From Microbacterium sp. SCN 70-27 (GTDB lineage Bacteria > Actinomycetota > Actinomycetes > Actinomycetales > Microbacteriaceae): a stretch of DNA of 41,932 bases. Position numbers and translations under genes: made by a program. Position 1 is the first letter of the stretch, and each line of letters starts with the position of its first letter. The stretch covers positions 1 through 41,932 of the forward strand of contig MEEK01000023.1 of NCBI GenBank assembly GCA_001724425.1, given 5' to 3'. The notes under the pieces are model-generated. The model was not told where the DNA came from, did no database searches, and worked only from the letters and a program-made list of their open reading frames with translations. Positions 31,834 to 40,900 of the stretch are shown in pieces.

Positions 31834-31926
31834 CCCGAACTCCTCCAACATGTAGGCCCGGGGCCGCGCGCCCCTGGGATGGCGGGGGCCTCCTGCCGGC
31901 GCGGTGCCGAGTTGGAGGAGTTCGGG
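31834..31926. repeat. Inverted repeat, CCGAACTCCTCCAA family, copy 2
   Basis: CCCGAACTCCTCCAAC (31834-31849) and GTTGGAGGAGTTCGGG (31911-31926) match over 16 bases with a 61-base spacer. It is the second copy within 220 bases. The spacers of the two copies differ in sequence while arm and spacer lengths are kept. Confidence 0.8.
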
Positions 31927-31940
31927 ATGCATGCGGCTCG

Positions 31941-31982
31941 GCCGGGGCCGGGGCCGGGGCCGGGGCCGGGGCCAGGGCCGGG
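31941..31982. repeat. GGGGCC hexanucleotide minisatellite
   Basis: About six successive GGGGCC units, one with a GCCAGG variant near the end. It is prone to slippage and to G-quadruplex formation. It lies 50 bases upstream of the secretion-locus promoter. Confidence 0.85.
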
Positions 31983-31989
31983 TTCGGGG

Positions 31990-32037
31990 GATGGGGAGTT
32001 CTCCCCATCGAAGGGGGTGGAGATGGTCGGTTAGGGT
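31990..32037 (+). promoter_or_regulatory. Promoter and palindromic operator of the secretion/toxin locus
   Basis: GATGGGGAGTTCTCCCCATC (31990-32009) is a perfect 9+2+9 palindrome. TAGGGT (32032-32037) is a good -10 box, which puts the palindrome at and just upstream of the -35 region. GGGAGG (32045-32050) then precedes ATG 32059. The palindrome may bind a dimeric regulator, or be a terminator stem for upstream transcription; its position favours an operator. Confidence 0.5.
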
Positions 32038-32058
32038 CGTCGGTGGGAGGTGTCCGCT

Positions 32059-32763
32059 ATGGGCATGATGTTGCCGAATGAGCTGATCTGGGTGATGGAG
32101 AAGCTGGGTTTCGACTGGCCTGACATCGACGAGGACGAGCTTCGTCGTGGTGGCCACATGGTCGGCGTGTTCCGGACCGAGCTCGAGGGCAAGCTGCAGG
32201 CGATGGACCGCAAGGTCAACGGCGACCTCGCGGCTGCCATGCGAGGCCAGGCCGGGCCGGCCTACGTCGGTGCCTGGAACACCAACCGCTCGCAGAACCT
32301 GCAGAAGCTGGTCGACATCCTCGGTCCCGTCCCCGCGGGGGTCGAGGTCGCGGCGGGCGGCGTGTTCGCGCTGAAGATGAAGGTGATCTTCGACGTCACG
32401 ACGACGATGATCGCGCTCGTCGGCATGCTGACGAACCCCGTCACCGCGGTCGGGGCCGGCCCGATGCTGATCATCAAGAAGAAGCTCCTGAACGCTGCCG
32501 TCGATATCGCAGTGGAGCAGGTGCTGAACCAGGTCCTCCCGATGGTCATCGAACCGCTCGTGCAGGAGCTTCCCGGAATCGTCATGGCGGCCCTCGAATC
32601 GCCCATCGTCGAGGCCGTGGCGGGCGATCCCGACGAGTTCTACGCCGACCTCCAGGCCCTCGAGCAGGCTCAGGGTGAGATGGAACAGCACGCCGCCGAT
32701 GTCGAGACCATGACGGAGCGGCTCATGGCCGACCTCGCGAGCCTCAACATCGGAGGCGACTGA
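32059..32763 (+). CDS. WXG100/CpnT-N-like secretion partner protein
   Basis: 234 residues. The opening LPNELIWVMEKLGFDWPDID resembles the N-terminal domain of CpnT-type type VII substrates (L-P-x-x-L-x-W-V followed by DWPxxDE). An amphipathic helical hairpin follows (FRTELEGKLQAMDRKVNGDL, then AAMRGQAGPAYVGAWNTN), then two hydrophobic helices (about 105-140) and a C-terminal helix pair. It has no toxin domain, so it looks like a detached export or pore-type module. ATG 32059 has GGGAGG 9 bases upstream. The first toxin gene starts 1 base after its stop. Family placement is by pattern recall; exact WXG motif is absent. Confidence 0.65.
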   Translation: MGMMLPNELIWVMEKLGFDWPDIDEDELRRGGHMVGVFRTELEGKLQAMDRKVNGDLAAAMRGQAGPAYVGAWNTNRSQNLQKLVDILGPVPAGVEVAAGGVFALKMKVIFDVTTTMIALVGMLTNPVTAVGAGPMLIIKKKLLNAAVDIAVEQVLNQVLPMVIEPLVQELPGIVMAALESPIVEAVAGDPDEFYADLQALEQAQGEMEQHAADVETMTERLMADLASLNIGGD

Positions 32764-32764
32764 C

Positions 32765-33343
32765 ATGGGGATGGGACCCGTCGTCCGGAGCCTGAAGAAC
32801 GCGCTGGACGGGATGCCCGTGCATGTGCGCCAGCTCGGGGAGATGTTCCGTCGACACGGTCGCACGCAGAAGCGCAGCATCGCGGATGTCCACGACCTGG
32901 ATGCGATGCACGTCGACGCGCCGCGCCCGCGGACGACCCCCGGCTTCCACGCGGACGGCACCGTGAAGGCGGAAGACTTCCGCACGCCCCGGGACGGGGC
33001 CTATTACTGGTCGGGCATGTACCCGCGCAAGGGCGACGAGATCGCGGGGGAGATCGCCGCTTCCCACGGCGGGACCACGCTGGAGCAGCTCATCGACGCG
33101 CGCGGCATCCAGATGCCGCAGTGGGATGCCGACAATCCCGACGTCGTCGCGACGTGGACCCGCGTCTCGGAGGCGTACGCGTCGGGAGCCTCGGGCGAGG
33201 TGCGTGCTGTCCTGGGTGACAACCTCCGACCGGGCGCCGTGTGGTGGTCGGAGCTCGAAAGACTCAAGGCGAACGATGCCGTGACGAAGGTGATCCGGGT
33301 CCATCCCGACACCCTCGTCGAGACGGTGATCTGGCCGGATTAG
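32765..33343 (+). CDS. Polymorphic toxin 1 with shared leader
   Basis: 192 residues. Residues 1-47 (MGMGPVVRSLKNALDGMPVH onwards) form a leader that is 30 of 33 identical at its start to that of the second toxin (33659). The C-terminal domain (about 75-192) has AYYWSG (79-84), HGGTTLEQLI (101-110), YASGASGEVRAVLG (138-151) and LERLKANDAV (164-173). This pattern recurs in bacterial polymorphic toxins as I recall, but I cannot name its activity. The gene follows the WXG-like protein by 1 base and precedes a small probable immunity gene by 16 bases. Size and order point to a type VII-exported antibacterial effector; this is inference. Confidence 0.65.
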   Translation: MGMGPVVRSLKNALDGMPVHVRQLGEMFRRHGRTQKRSIADVHDLDAMHVDAPRPRTTPGFHADGTVKAEDFRTPRDGAYYWSGMYPRKGDEIAGEIAASHGGTTLEQLIDARGIQMPQWDADNPDVVATWTRVSEAYASGASGEVRAVLGDNLRPGAVWWSELERLKANDAVTKVIRVHPDTLVETVIWPD

Positions 33344-33359
33344 GCGAAGGAGAAGAACT

Positions 33360-33656
33360 GTGATCGATGAGATCCTCAGCCGTGCCGTGGTCGCGTACCT
33401 CGGCAAGGAGTGGTCGCCGTTTCCGCGCAGCGATGTCGAGGCGGTCTCGGCGCTCGCGGAAGACGACCCCGAGACGCTGATCGCGCGGGTTCGCGAGATC
33501 GAGGCCGAGACCATGGCGGTCGAGGTCGACTGGTCGACCCGCACGCTCAGCGAGGGCGGGCGTGTCGCCCGCGCGGCGATGGCCGAGCGGCATCCCGAAC
33601 TCTCCGAGGCCGCACTCGACGCGCTCTACTGGGCGTTCACCTACAACTGGCGCTGA
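33360..33656 (+). CDS. Probable immunity protein for toxin 1
   Basis: 98 residues from GTG 33360, with AAGGAG about 9 bases upstream. It is helical and acidic: MIDEILSRAVVAYLGKEWSP, then DVEAVSALAEDDPETLIARV, and the end LSEAALDALYWAFTYNWR. No signal or membrane segment is seen, so it is cytosolic. Small acidic proteins directly after a toxin gene are normally its immunity protein, and this one sits between two toxin genes that share a leader, the typical cassette order. The stop is 2 bases before toxin 2. The immunity family is not identified. Confidence 0.65.
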   Translation: MIDEILSRAVVAYLGKEWSPFPRSDVEAVSALAEDDPETLIARVREIEAETMAVEVDWSTRTLSEGGRVARAAMAERHPELSEAALDALYWAFTYNWR

Positions 33657-33658
33657 TC

Positions 33659-34372
33659 ATGGGAATGGGACCGGTTGTCCGCAGCCTCAAGGACGCACTG
33701 GACGGGATGCCCGTGCACGTGCGCCAACTCGCGGAGATGTTCCGAAAGCACGGTCGCTCGCAGCAGCGCAACGTCACGGACATCAGTGATCTCGACTCCG
33801 CCGACGCGCTCAAGCTCCTCGACAAGGGATGGAAGGGCGACTGGACGCCGAACGACGTCGTGCGCGCGGGCCATGGCTCGCGCCCCGATCCGAGCGACTA
33901 CCTCGACGCGGACTACATCGCGCAGCATCTGGCGCGCTTCGACGACGGCGCGAGCCGCATCTACTTCTCCGACTCGCTGCACACGTGGGGTCCGGGCAAT
34001 CGCGGGACGACATTCGTCTTCCCGACGTCGGAACTGCAGAACATCCTCGACGAGACCGGCGGCGACGCACTCGCGCTGGCCGATCGACTCGGCCTCGAAC
34101 CGGGTGACTTCCTGGATGCCTCCGGCAACCCCGTCACCGTCGAGATCCGCCACTTCGCTCCCGATGAGCTGTCCGGGCTGAGGCTGCCGTCGGGCAACGA
34201 GGGCGGAGCGAACGCGCACTGGATCCCCGGCGGATATCTGCCCACCGGCATTCCGGAGGCGGTCATCGACATCCCCGACTCCGCGACGGGCATCGGTCAC
34301 CTTCCCTCGGGCGGCAGCGACTACAACCCCGGCCTCTGGCCGGGCACAGCCGAGGGGCTGACCCTGCGATGA
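33659..34372 (+). CDS. Polymorphic toxin 2 with shared leader
   Basis: 237 residues. The leader MGMGPVVRSLKDALDGMPVH (1-20), continuing to about 47, matches toxin 1 in 36 of 47 positions. The rest is unrelated to toxin 1: RIYFSDSLHTWGPGNRGTTF (100-119), then a helical part, VEIRHFAPDELSGL (161-174), and a Gly/Pro-rich end with NAHWIPGGYLPTGIPEAVID (185-204). The activity is not recognised. The start ATG 33659 is fixed by homology of the leader. Unlike toxin 1, no short immunity gene follows; the next gene begins 12 bases later and encodes a 403-residue protein. Confidence 0.65.
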   Translation: MGMGPVVRSLKDALDGMPVHVRQLAEMFRKHGRSQQRNVTDISDLDSADALKLLDKGWKGDWTPNDVVRAGHGSRPDPSDYLDADYIAQHLARFDDGASRIYFSDSLHTWGPGNRGTTFVFPTSELQNILDETGGDALALADRLGLEPGDFLDASGNPVTVEIRHFAPDELSGLRLPSGNEGGANAHWIPGGYLPTGIPEAVIDIPDSATGIGHLPSGGSDYNPGLWPGTAEGLTLR

Positions 34373-34384
34373 CGGCCGCATCGG

Positions 34385-35596
<1,212 letters not shown>

Positions 35597-35628
35597 CCTT
35601 GCAGGAGCCCGCAGGAGGATCAGGACCC

Positions 35629-36498
35629 ATGACCGAGACAACCGCAGAGCCCGCGGCAACTCCCCGCCTCTTCGGGGCGAGCGAGTTGGGCGTGCTGTCG
35701 CTCACCGCGCCGGGCGACGCGCATCCGCGCGTCGAGTACGTCGGCGGCGACCTGTTCATCGGGCTCGTCGATGCCCGAACGGGCGCCGCGGTGACGCAGG
35801 GCGAAGCCGAGACGTGGGCGCGCCCGTTCCGCGACGTCGTCGCCGATGCGGTTCGTCGCGCGGGGGAGCTTCCCGCCGTCGTCGACGGGGCACTCGTGAT
35901 CGAGGACGAGACCGTCGCGGCATCCGTCCTCCTCTTCCCCTCGCGTCTTCACGGCCTCGCATTGCAGGGGACGCCTGTGCTCTTCGCGCTCGCACGCGAC
36001 GCGGTCATCGTCGTCGGGGCCGACGACGAGCCGGCGATCGCCCGCGTGCTCGATCGCGCCGACGCGCTGTACGCCGCGGGCGGGCCTCTCCTCAGCGCAC
36101 ACGCGCTCACCCTGACGGATGCCGGCTGGGCGCCGTTCGCCTGGCGAGAGGCCGTACCCGCACTCGAGATGCGCTTCGAGCGCGTGCTGCGGCTGTTCGC
36201 CGTGCGCGCCTACGAGGCGCAGGCTCCCGCGCTGCAGCGGCCGGATCTGCACGTCGCCGCACCGAAGATCGAGGTGCTCCAGACCGGCGTCACGACGACC
36301 CTCGCCGCGTGGCCGAAGGGCACCGCCACGCTCCTCCCCGTCGTCGACAACATCGTCGTCGCCGACCCCGCGGGGACCCTCAGCGTCGCGACCTTCGACC
36401 AGTTCCTCGCCGCGGGCGGCGACGCGATCGTCCGCACCGGACTGTCGCCGCTCCGGTACTTCGTGCCGGGCGAACCGCCTCGGAACGGCGAGGCATGA
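35629..36498 (+). CDS. Unrecognised 289-aa protein, faintly DUF1444-like
   Basis: Features are RLFGASELGVLSLTAPG, VEYVGGDLFIGLVDARTGAA, then ETWARPFRDVVADAVRRAGE, followed by a segment around ARDAVIVVGADDEPAIARVL. The order (E-x-W helix, then a strand with L-P-S-R-L, then V-V-G-A-D-D-E-P) faintly recalls DUF1444 (YtpQ) proteins; I would not rely on it. It is cytosolic. GGAGGA lies about 11 bases before ATG 35629. Its stop overlaps the RDD-FHA gene start by ATGA, which ties it to the membrane and motor genes rather than to the toxins. Confidence 0.65.
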   Translation: MTETTAEPAATPRLFGASELGVLSLTAPGDAHPRVEYVGGDLFIGLVDARTGAAVTQGEAETWARPFRDVVADAVRRAGELPAVVDGALVIEDETVAASVLLFPSRLHGLALQGTPVLFALARDAVIVVGADDEPAIARVLDRADALYAAGGPLLSAHALTLTDAGWAPFAWREAVPALEMRFERVLRLFAVRAYEAQAPALQRPDLHVAAPKIEVLQTGVTTTLAAWPKGTATLLPVVDNIVVADPAGTLSVATFDQFLAAGGDAIVRTGLSPLRYFVPGEPPRNGEA

Positions 36499-37961
36499 TT
36501 TGGGAGGTTGACGAGCGCGAGCGCGTCATCGAGGGAGTGGATGCCGAGGGGCGTCCCGATCCGGCATATGCCGCCGCGCTCGGGCTCATCCGAGCGCCGT
36601 ACGGCCGCCGCGCACTCGCCGTCGTCGTCGACATCGCGATCTGGATCGTGATCCAGCTGCCCCTGTGGCTCGGCGCGATGCCGCTGGTGATGAAACTCGC
36701 CGACGGTGCGATCTCGCCCTACGGCCTCGTGAACCACGCCGGCTTCGTGCCGGCGGTCGTGTGCGCGGCGATCACGGTCGTCCTCTCGCTCGTCTTCACT
36801 CTCGTGCAGTGGATCCTCCACGGCCGGCGGGGCTTCACGATCGGCAAGGTCGCCGCAGGTATCCGCACCGTGAACGTCCGAACCCTCGAGCGGCCCGGCG
36901 TCTGGCGGATGCTGCTGCGTTTCCTCATCGTCTCGGTGTCGGGCATCGTGCCGCTGTTCGGACCGGCGGTCGTGCTGCTGTCGGTGACCTTCGATCCGCA
37001 GAGCCGCGGCCGCGGCTGGCACGACCGGGCGGCGCAGGCGTGGCTCGTGGATGCCCGGAAGGGCCTCGACCCGTACGACGAGAAGCGCATGCGCGTGGCG
37101 CGCAAGGGCGTCAGGGTGGGGACCGTACGGGAGCGGGCGAAGCTACCGTCGCTGGCGACCTCGCGCGACCCCGGCGCACAGCCCGAGTACCAGCCCGGTC
37201 GCCGCATCAGCGCGGGCGTGCTCGGCGTCGGACGCGCCGCCGAGCCTGCTCATACGCCCGCGGCGCCCCGGTCGCTCGCGACGCCGCCGGCCGATGCGTC
37301 CGCACCGGCTGCGGCGCCGGTCGCCGCGCCTGCGCCGGTCGCCCCGCCCGTCGCGGCGCCACCGGTGGCCCCGCCCGCTGCGGCACCGCCGGTGGCCGCT
37401 CCTGCACCGGTCGCCGCCGCGCCCGCGCCGGTCGTTCCGCCCGCGGCGACCCCCACGGCTTCCGTCCACCAGCGTCCCGCAGCCGCGGTTCCCGCGCCGG
37501 TCGCGGATGCCTCGCCGAAGGTGCCCCCGGCCCCGGCCCCGGCCCCGGCCGCGGCCGCGCCCCCGGCCCCCGCCGCCCCCGCCTCCGCCGCACCCGCCCC
37601 GCAGCCCCGATCGACCGGTCTCGGCCTGCGCCTGGACACGGGGGAGCTCATCCCGGTGAGCGAACCCGTCCTGCTCGGGCGCGATCCCGACCTCTCGGGC
37701 CACACGGGCGCGCGCCCGATCCGCATCGCGGATGCCACGCGCTCCCTCTCCAAGACGCATGCGCTCGTGCGCCCGGCGCCGGGCGGTATCGAACTGGTCG
37801 ACTGCCAGTCGACCAACGGCTGCGCCCTGATCCGCGGCGGAGTGGAGCACGAACTGCCCGGCGGCGGAGCCGCCCTCGTCGCCCTCGGCGACACGATCCG
37901 CCTCGGCGACCGCACGGCGCACGTCGTGTCGCTCGACGATCGACCTCTCGGAGAGTCATGA
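36495..37961 (+). CDS. RDD-domain membrane protein with C-terminal FHA domain
   Basis: 488 residues. The RDD region (about 30-190) has YGRRALAVVVDIAIWIVIQL, two to three further helices, RRGFTIGKVAAGIRTVNVRT and GWHDRAAQAWLVDARKG. A long Ala/Pro-rich linker spans about 245-372. The FHA domain (about 375-482) has LLGRDP, SLSKTHALVRP and DCQSTNGCALIRGG, i.e. the conserved GR, S-x-x-H and N-G residues that bind phosphothreonine. RDD-FHA proteins sit in actinobacterial type VII-like loci next to FHA-motor proteins. The start overlaps the upstream stop (ATGA), and its own stop overlaps the motor gene (ATGA). A Ser/Thr kinase probably controls it, but none is in the window. Confidence 0.88.
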   Translation: MIWEVDERERVIEGVDAEGRPDPAYAAALGLIRAPYGRRALAVVVDIAIWIVIQLPLWLGAMPLVMKLADGAISPYGLVNHAGFVPAVVCAAITVVLSLVFTLVQWILHGRRGFTIGKVAAGIRTVNVRTLERPGVWRMLLRFLIVSVSGIVPLFGPAVVLLSVTFDPQSRGRGWHDRAAQAWLVDARKGLDPYDEKRMRVARKGVRVGTVRERAKLPSLATSRDPGAQPEYQPGRRISAGVLGVGRAAEPAHTPAAPRSLATPPADASAPAAAPVAAPAPVAPPVAAPPVAPPAAAPPVAAPAPVAAAPAPVVPPAATPTASVHQRPAAAVPAPVADASPKVPPAPAPAPAAAAPPAPAAPASAAPAPQPRSTGLGLRLDTGELIPVSEPVLLGRDPDLSGHTGARPIRIADATRSLSKTHALVRPAPGGIELVDCQSTNGCALIRGGVEHELPGGGAALVALGDTIRLGDRTAHVVSLDDRPLGES

Positions 37962-40900
37962 GACTGAAGCTGACCCTGCACCGGCACGGCAACGACCCGG
38001 TCGACATCGTCGTGACCGCCGACTCGACCGCCACGGCCGCCGACGTCGCGCGGTACATCGCCGAGTCCGACCCGGCACGTTCCACACCGTTCGCCGAGGG
38101 CGACGTGCTCACGCTCGCCGTCGCGCCGCCGACGGGGACGCGCATGGAGCCGCTGCACCCGGATGCCACGATGGGCGACGCCCCGATCGGTTCCGGCTTC
38201 GCGGCATCCATCGTCAACTACGGCGCGGGATTCGTCGCGGGCGACCGCGGCGAGGTCGTGGGCGTCCTCCGCGCGACCGCGGGGCCGCTCGCGGGGCAGG
38301 AGTTCCCCCTCGCTGCGGGGCACGTCTCCGTCGGCCGCGACTCGGCGAACGACGTCGTCCTCGCCGACCCGATGGTCTCCAAGCGCCACGCGCGCCTCGA
38401 GGTGGGCGCCCACGTCGAGGTCGTCGACCTGAACTCCGCCAACGGCGTGCTCGTCGACGGCGTGCAGATGCAGCGCGTGCGCATCGAGGAGGGCGCGCCG
38501 TTCGTGATCGGCGGCACGACCCTCATGCTGTTCCTCACGCGATCGTGGGACGGCTCCGCCGTGCAGGACCCGGTGATCGAGCGCGGTGGGGGGTTGCTGT
38601 TCAACCGCAGCCCGCGCGTCGAGGTGCGCTACCCCGGCACCCGCTTCAAGCCGCCGCGGCTGCCGACGGAGAAGATCGCCAAGATCTTCCCGTGGCCGAT
38701 CCTCGTCGCCCCGATCCTCATGGGCGCCGCGCTGTTCGCCATGAACGGCAACCCCCGTTCGCTCCTCATGATCGTCATGACCCCGCTCATGGCGTTCGGA
38801 AACCTCATCAACCAGTCCGTGCAGAGCAAGAAGAGCGAGAATCACGAAGTGCTGCTCTTCGAGCGCCAGTTCGAGCAGCTCGAGGAGGACTTCTTCCGCG
38901 GAAAGCCGGAGGAGGAGCACGCGCGCAACGCCGAGGCGCCGCCCGTCGCGGAGATCTTCGACGAGGCGATGCGCCTCGGGCCGATGCTCTGGACCCGGCG
39001 ACCCGAGCACTGGAACTTCCTCGGTGTGCGCCTCGGAACCTGCACCCTCCCGGCGCGCAACACGATCGACGACGCCGAGACGCCCGACGGCCTCCCCGAC
39101 TACATCGACCGCGTCGAACGCCTGCGCGAACGCTACGTGAGCGTCGAGGACGTGCCCGTGTTCGATACCCTCGCCGCCGCGGGGTCGATCGGCATCGCCG
39201 GCCCCCGAGGCCTCACGGCCGACGCGATGCGCGGCGTCGCCGTGCAGCTGTTCGGCCTGCACGCGCCGAACGACATCGTCTCGGTCGCCTTCGCCGACTC
39301 GTCGTGGACTCCCGAGCTCGACTGGCTCAAATGGATGCCGCACACCTCGAGCGAGCGGAGCCCGTTCCGCGGCGCGCCGCTGGCCGATTCCGCTCCCACG
39401 GGCGCGGCGCTGCTGAGCTCGCTCGAAGAGTACGTGCGGCGGGAGTCCGGGGCATCCGACGGTCTTCCGCGCGGACCGTTCAAGGACGACTGGAACCCCC
39501 AGTACTACGGCACCGACGTCGCACGCGCCGCCGAAGACCGGGGCACCGCGCCGCGCGTCTCGGTGATCGTCTTCGTCACGGGCGATGCCCCCGTCGACCG
39601 CGGCCGCCTCACGGACGTCCTCGAACGCGGGGCCGACCACGGCGTGCACGCCGTGTTCGTCTCCGACACGGTCGAGTCGCTCCCCGCCGTCTGCCGCAGC
39701 TACATCGAGCTGAGCCAGGACCTCACGGACGCCCGGGTCGGACTCGTCCGCAGCGGCGAGCTGTTCGAGCACGTCCACGTCGAGGGCGTCTCGAACGCGT
39801 ACATGCAGATGTTCGCGCGGCGCCTCGCGCCCGTCGTGGACGCGAGCACGGTCGTCCACGACGCCTCCGACATCCCGAACTCGGTCATGTTCCTGCAGCT
39901 GGTCGACCCCGCGATCGCGGAAGACCCGACCGTCGTCATCGAGCGTTGGCGCCAGAACAACACGATCGTCGACCGCTCGGGCGGGCCCCGACCGCGCCTC
40001 AAGAAGGCGGGAACCCTCCGCGCCATCATCGGGCAGGGTGCGAGCGACGCGATGGTGCTCGACCTGCGCACGCACGGCCCGCACGCTCTCGTCGGCGGGA
40101 CGACGGGCGCCGGTAAGTCGGAATTCCTCCAGGCCTGGGTGCTCGGCATGGCCGCCGCGCACAGCCCCGACCGGGTGACGTTCCTGTTCGTCGACTACAA
40201 GGGCGGTTCCGCCTTCGCGGACTGCGTCGACCTGCCGCACACCGTGGGTCTCGTCACGGACCTCAACCCCCACCTCGTGCGGCGCGCCCTCACGAGCCTG
40301 CGCGCAGAGCTGCAGCACCGCGAGCATCTGCTCAACCGCAAGAAGGCCAAGGACCTGCTCGAACTCGAGAAGCGGCAGGACCCCGAGTGCCCGCCCTCGC
40401 TCGTCCTCGTGATCGACGAGTTCGCGGCGCTCGCCTCCGAGATGCCGGAGTTCGTCGACGGCGTCGTCGACATCGCCCAGCGCGGCCGCTCCCTCGGCAT
40501 CCACCTCATCATGGCGACGCAGCGGCCGGCCGGTGTCATCAAGGACAACCTGCGCGCCAACACCAACCTGCGCATCGCCCTCCGGATGGCCGACGAGTCG
40601 GATTCGCGCGACGTCGTCGACGACGACATCGCCGCGAGCTTCCCCCCGAACGTCCCGGGTCGGGCGATCGCGAAGACCGGACCGGGCCGGCTCGTGCCGT
40701 TCCAGTCGGCGTACACCGGCGCGTGGACGACCGACGACGATGCGGCCGTCGCGGAGGTGCGGGCCGCGGAGCTGCGCTTCGGCGCGGCGGCCGAGTGGGA
40801 GCCCGATCGCCCGGCCGATTCCGACGCGCACGCCGAAGACCTCGGGCCGAACGACCAGAAGCGCATCGTGTCGACCCTCGTCCGTGCGCGCGAGCTGGCG

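Larger units (their letters stand above)
31470..32058. other. Gene-free, repeat-rich gap between purH and the secretion locus
   Basis: No credible protein gene is present; the open frames here are arginine/proline-rich shadows. It contains two inverted-repeat elements (31612-31702, 31834-31926), runs of GGAGGCGGGC (about 31711-31756), a GGGGCC minisatellite (about 31941-31982) and a promoter/operator (31990-32037). The plus strand is very G-rich in the second half and could form G-quadruplexes. Confidence 0.7.
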
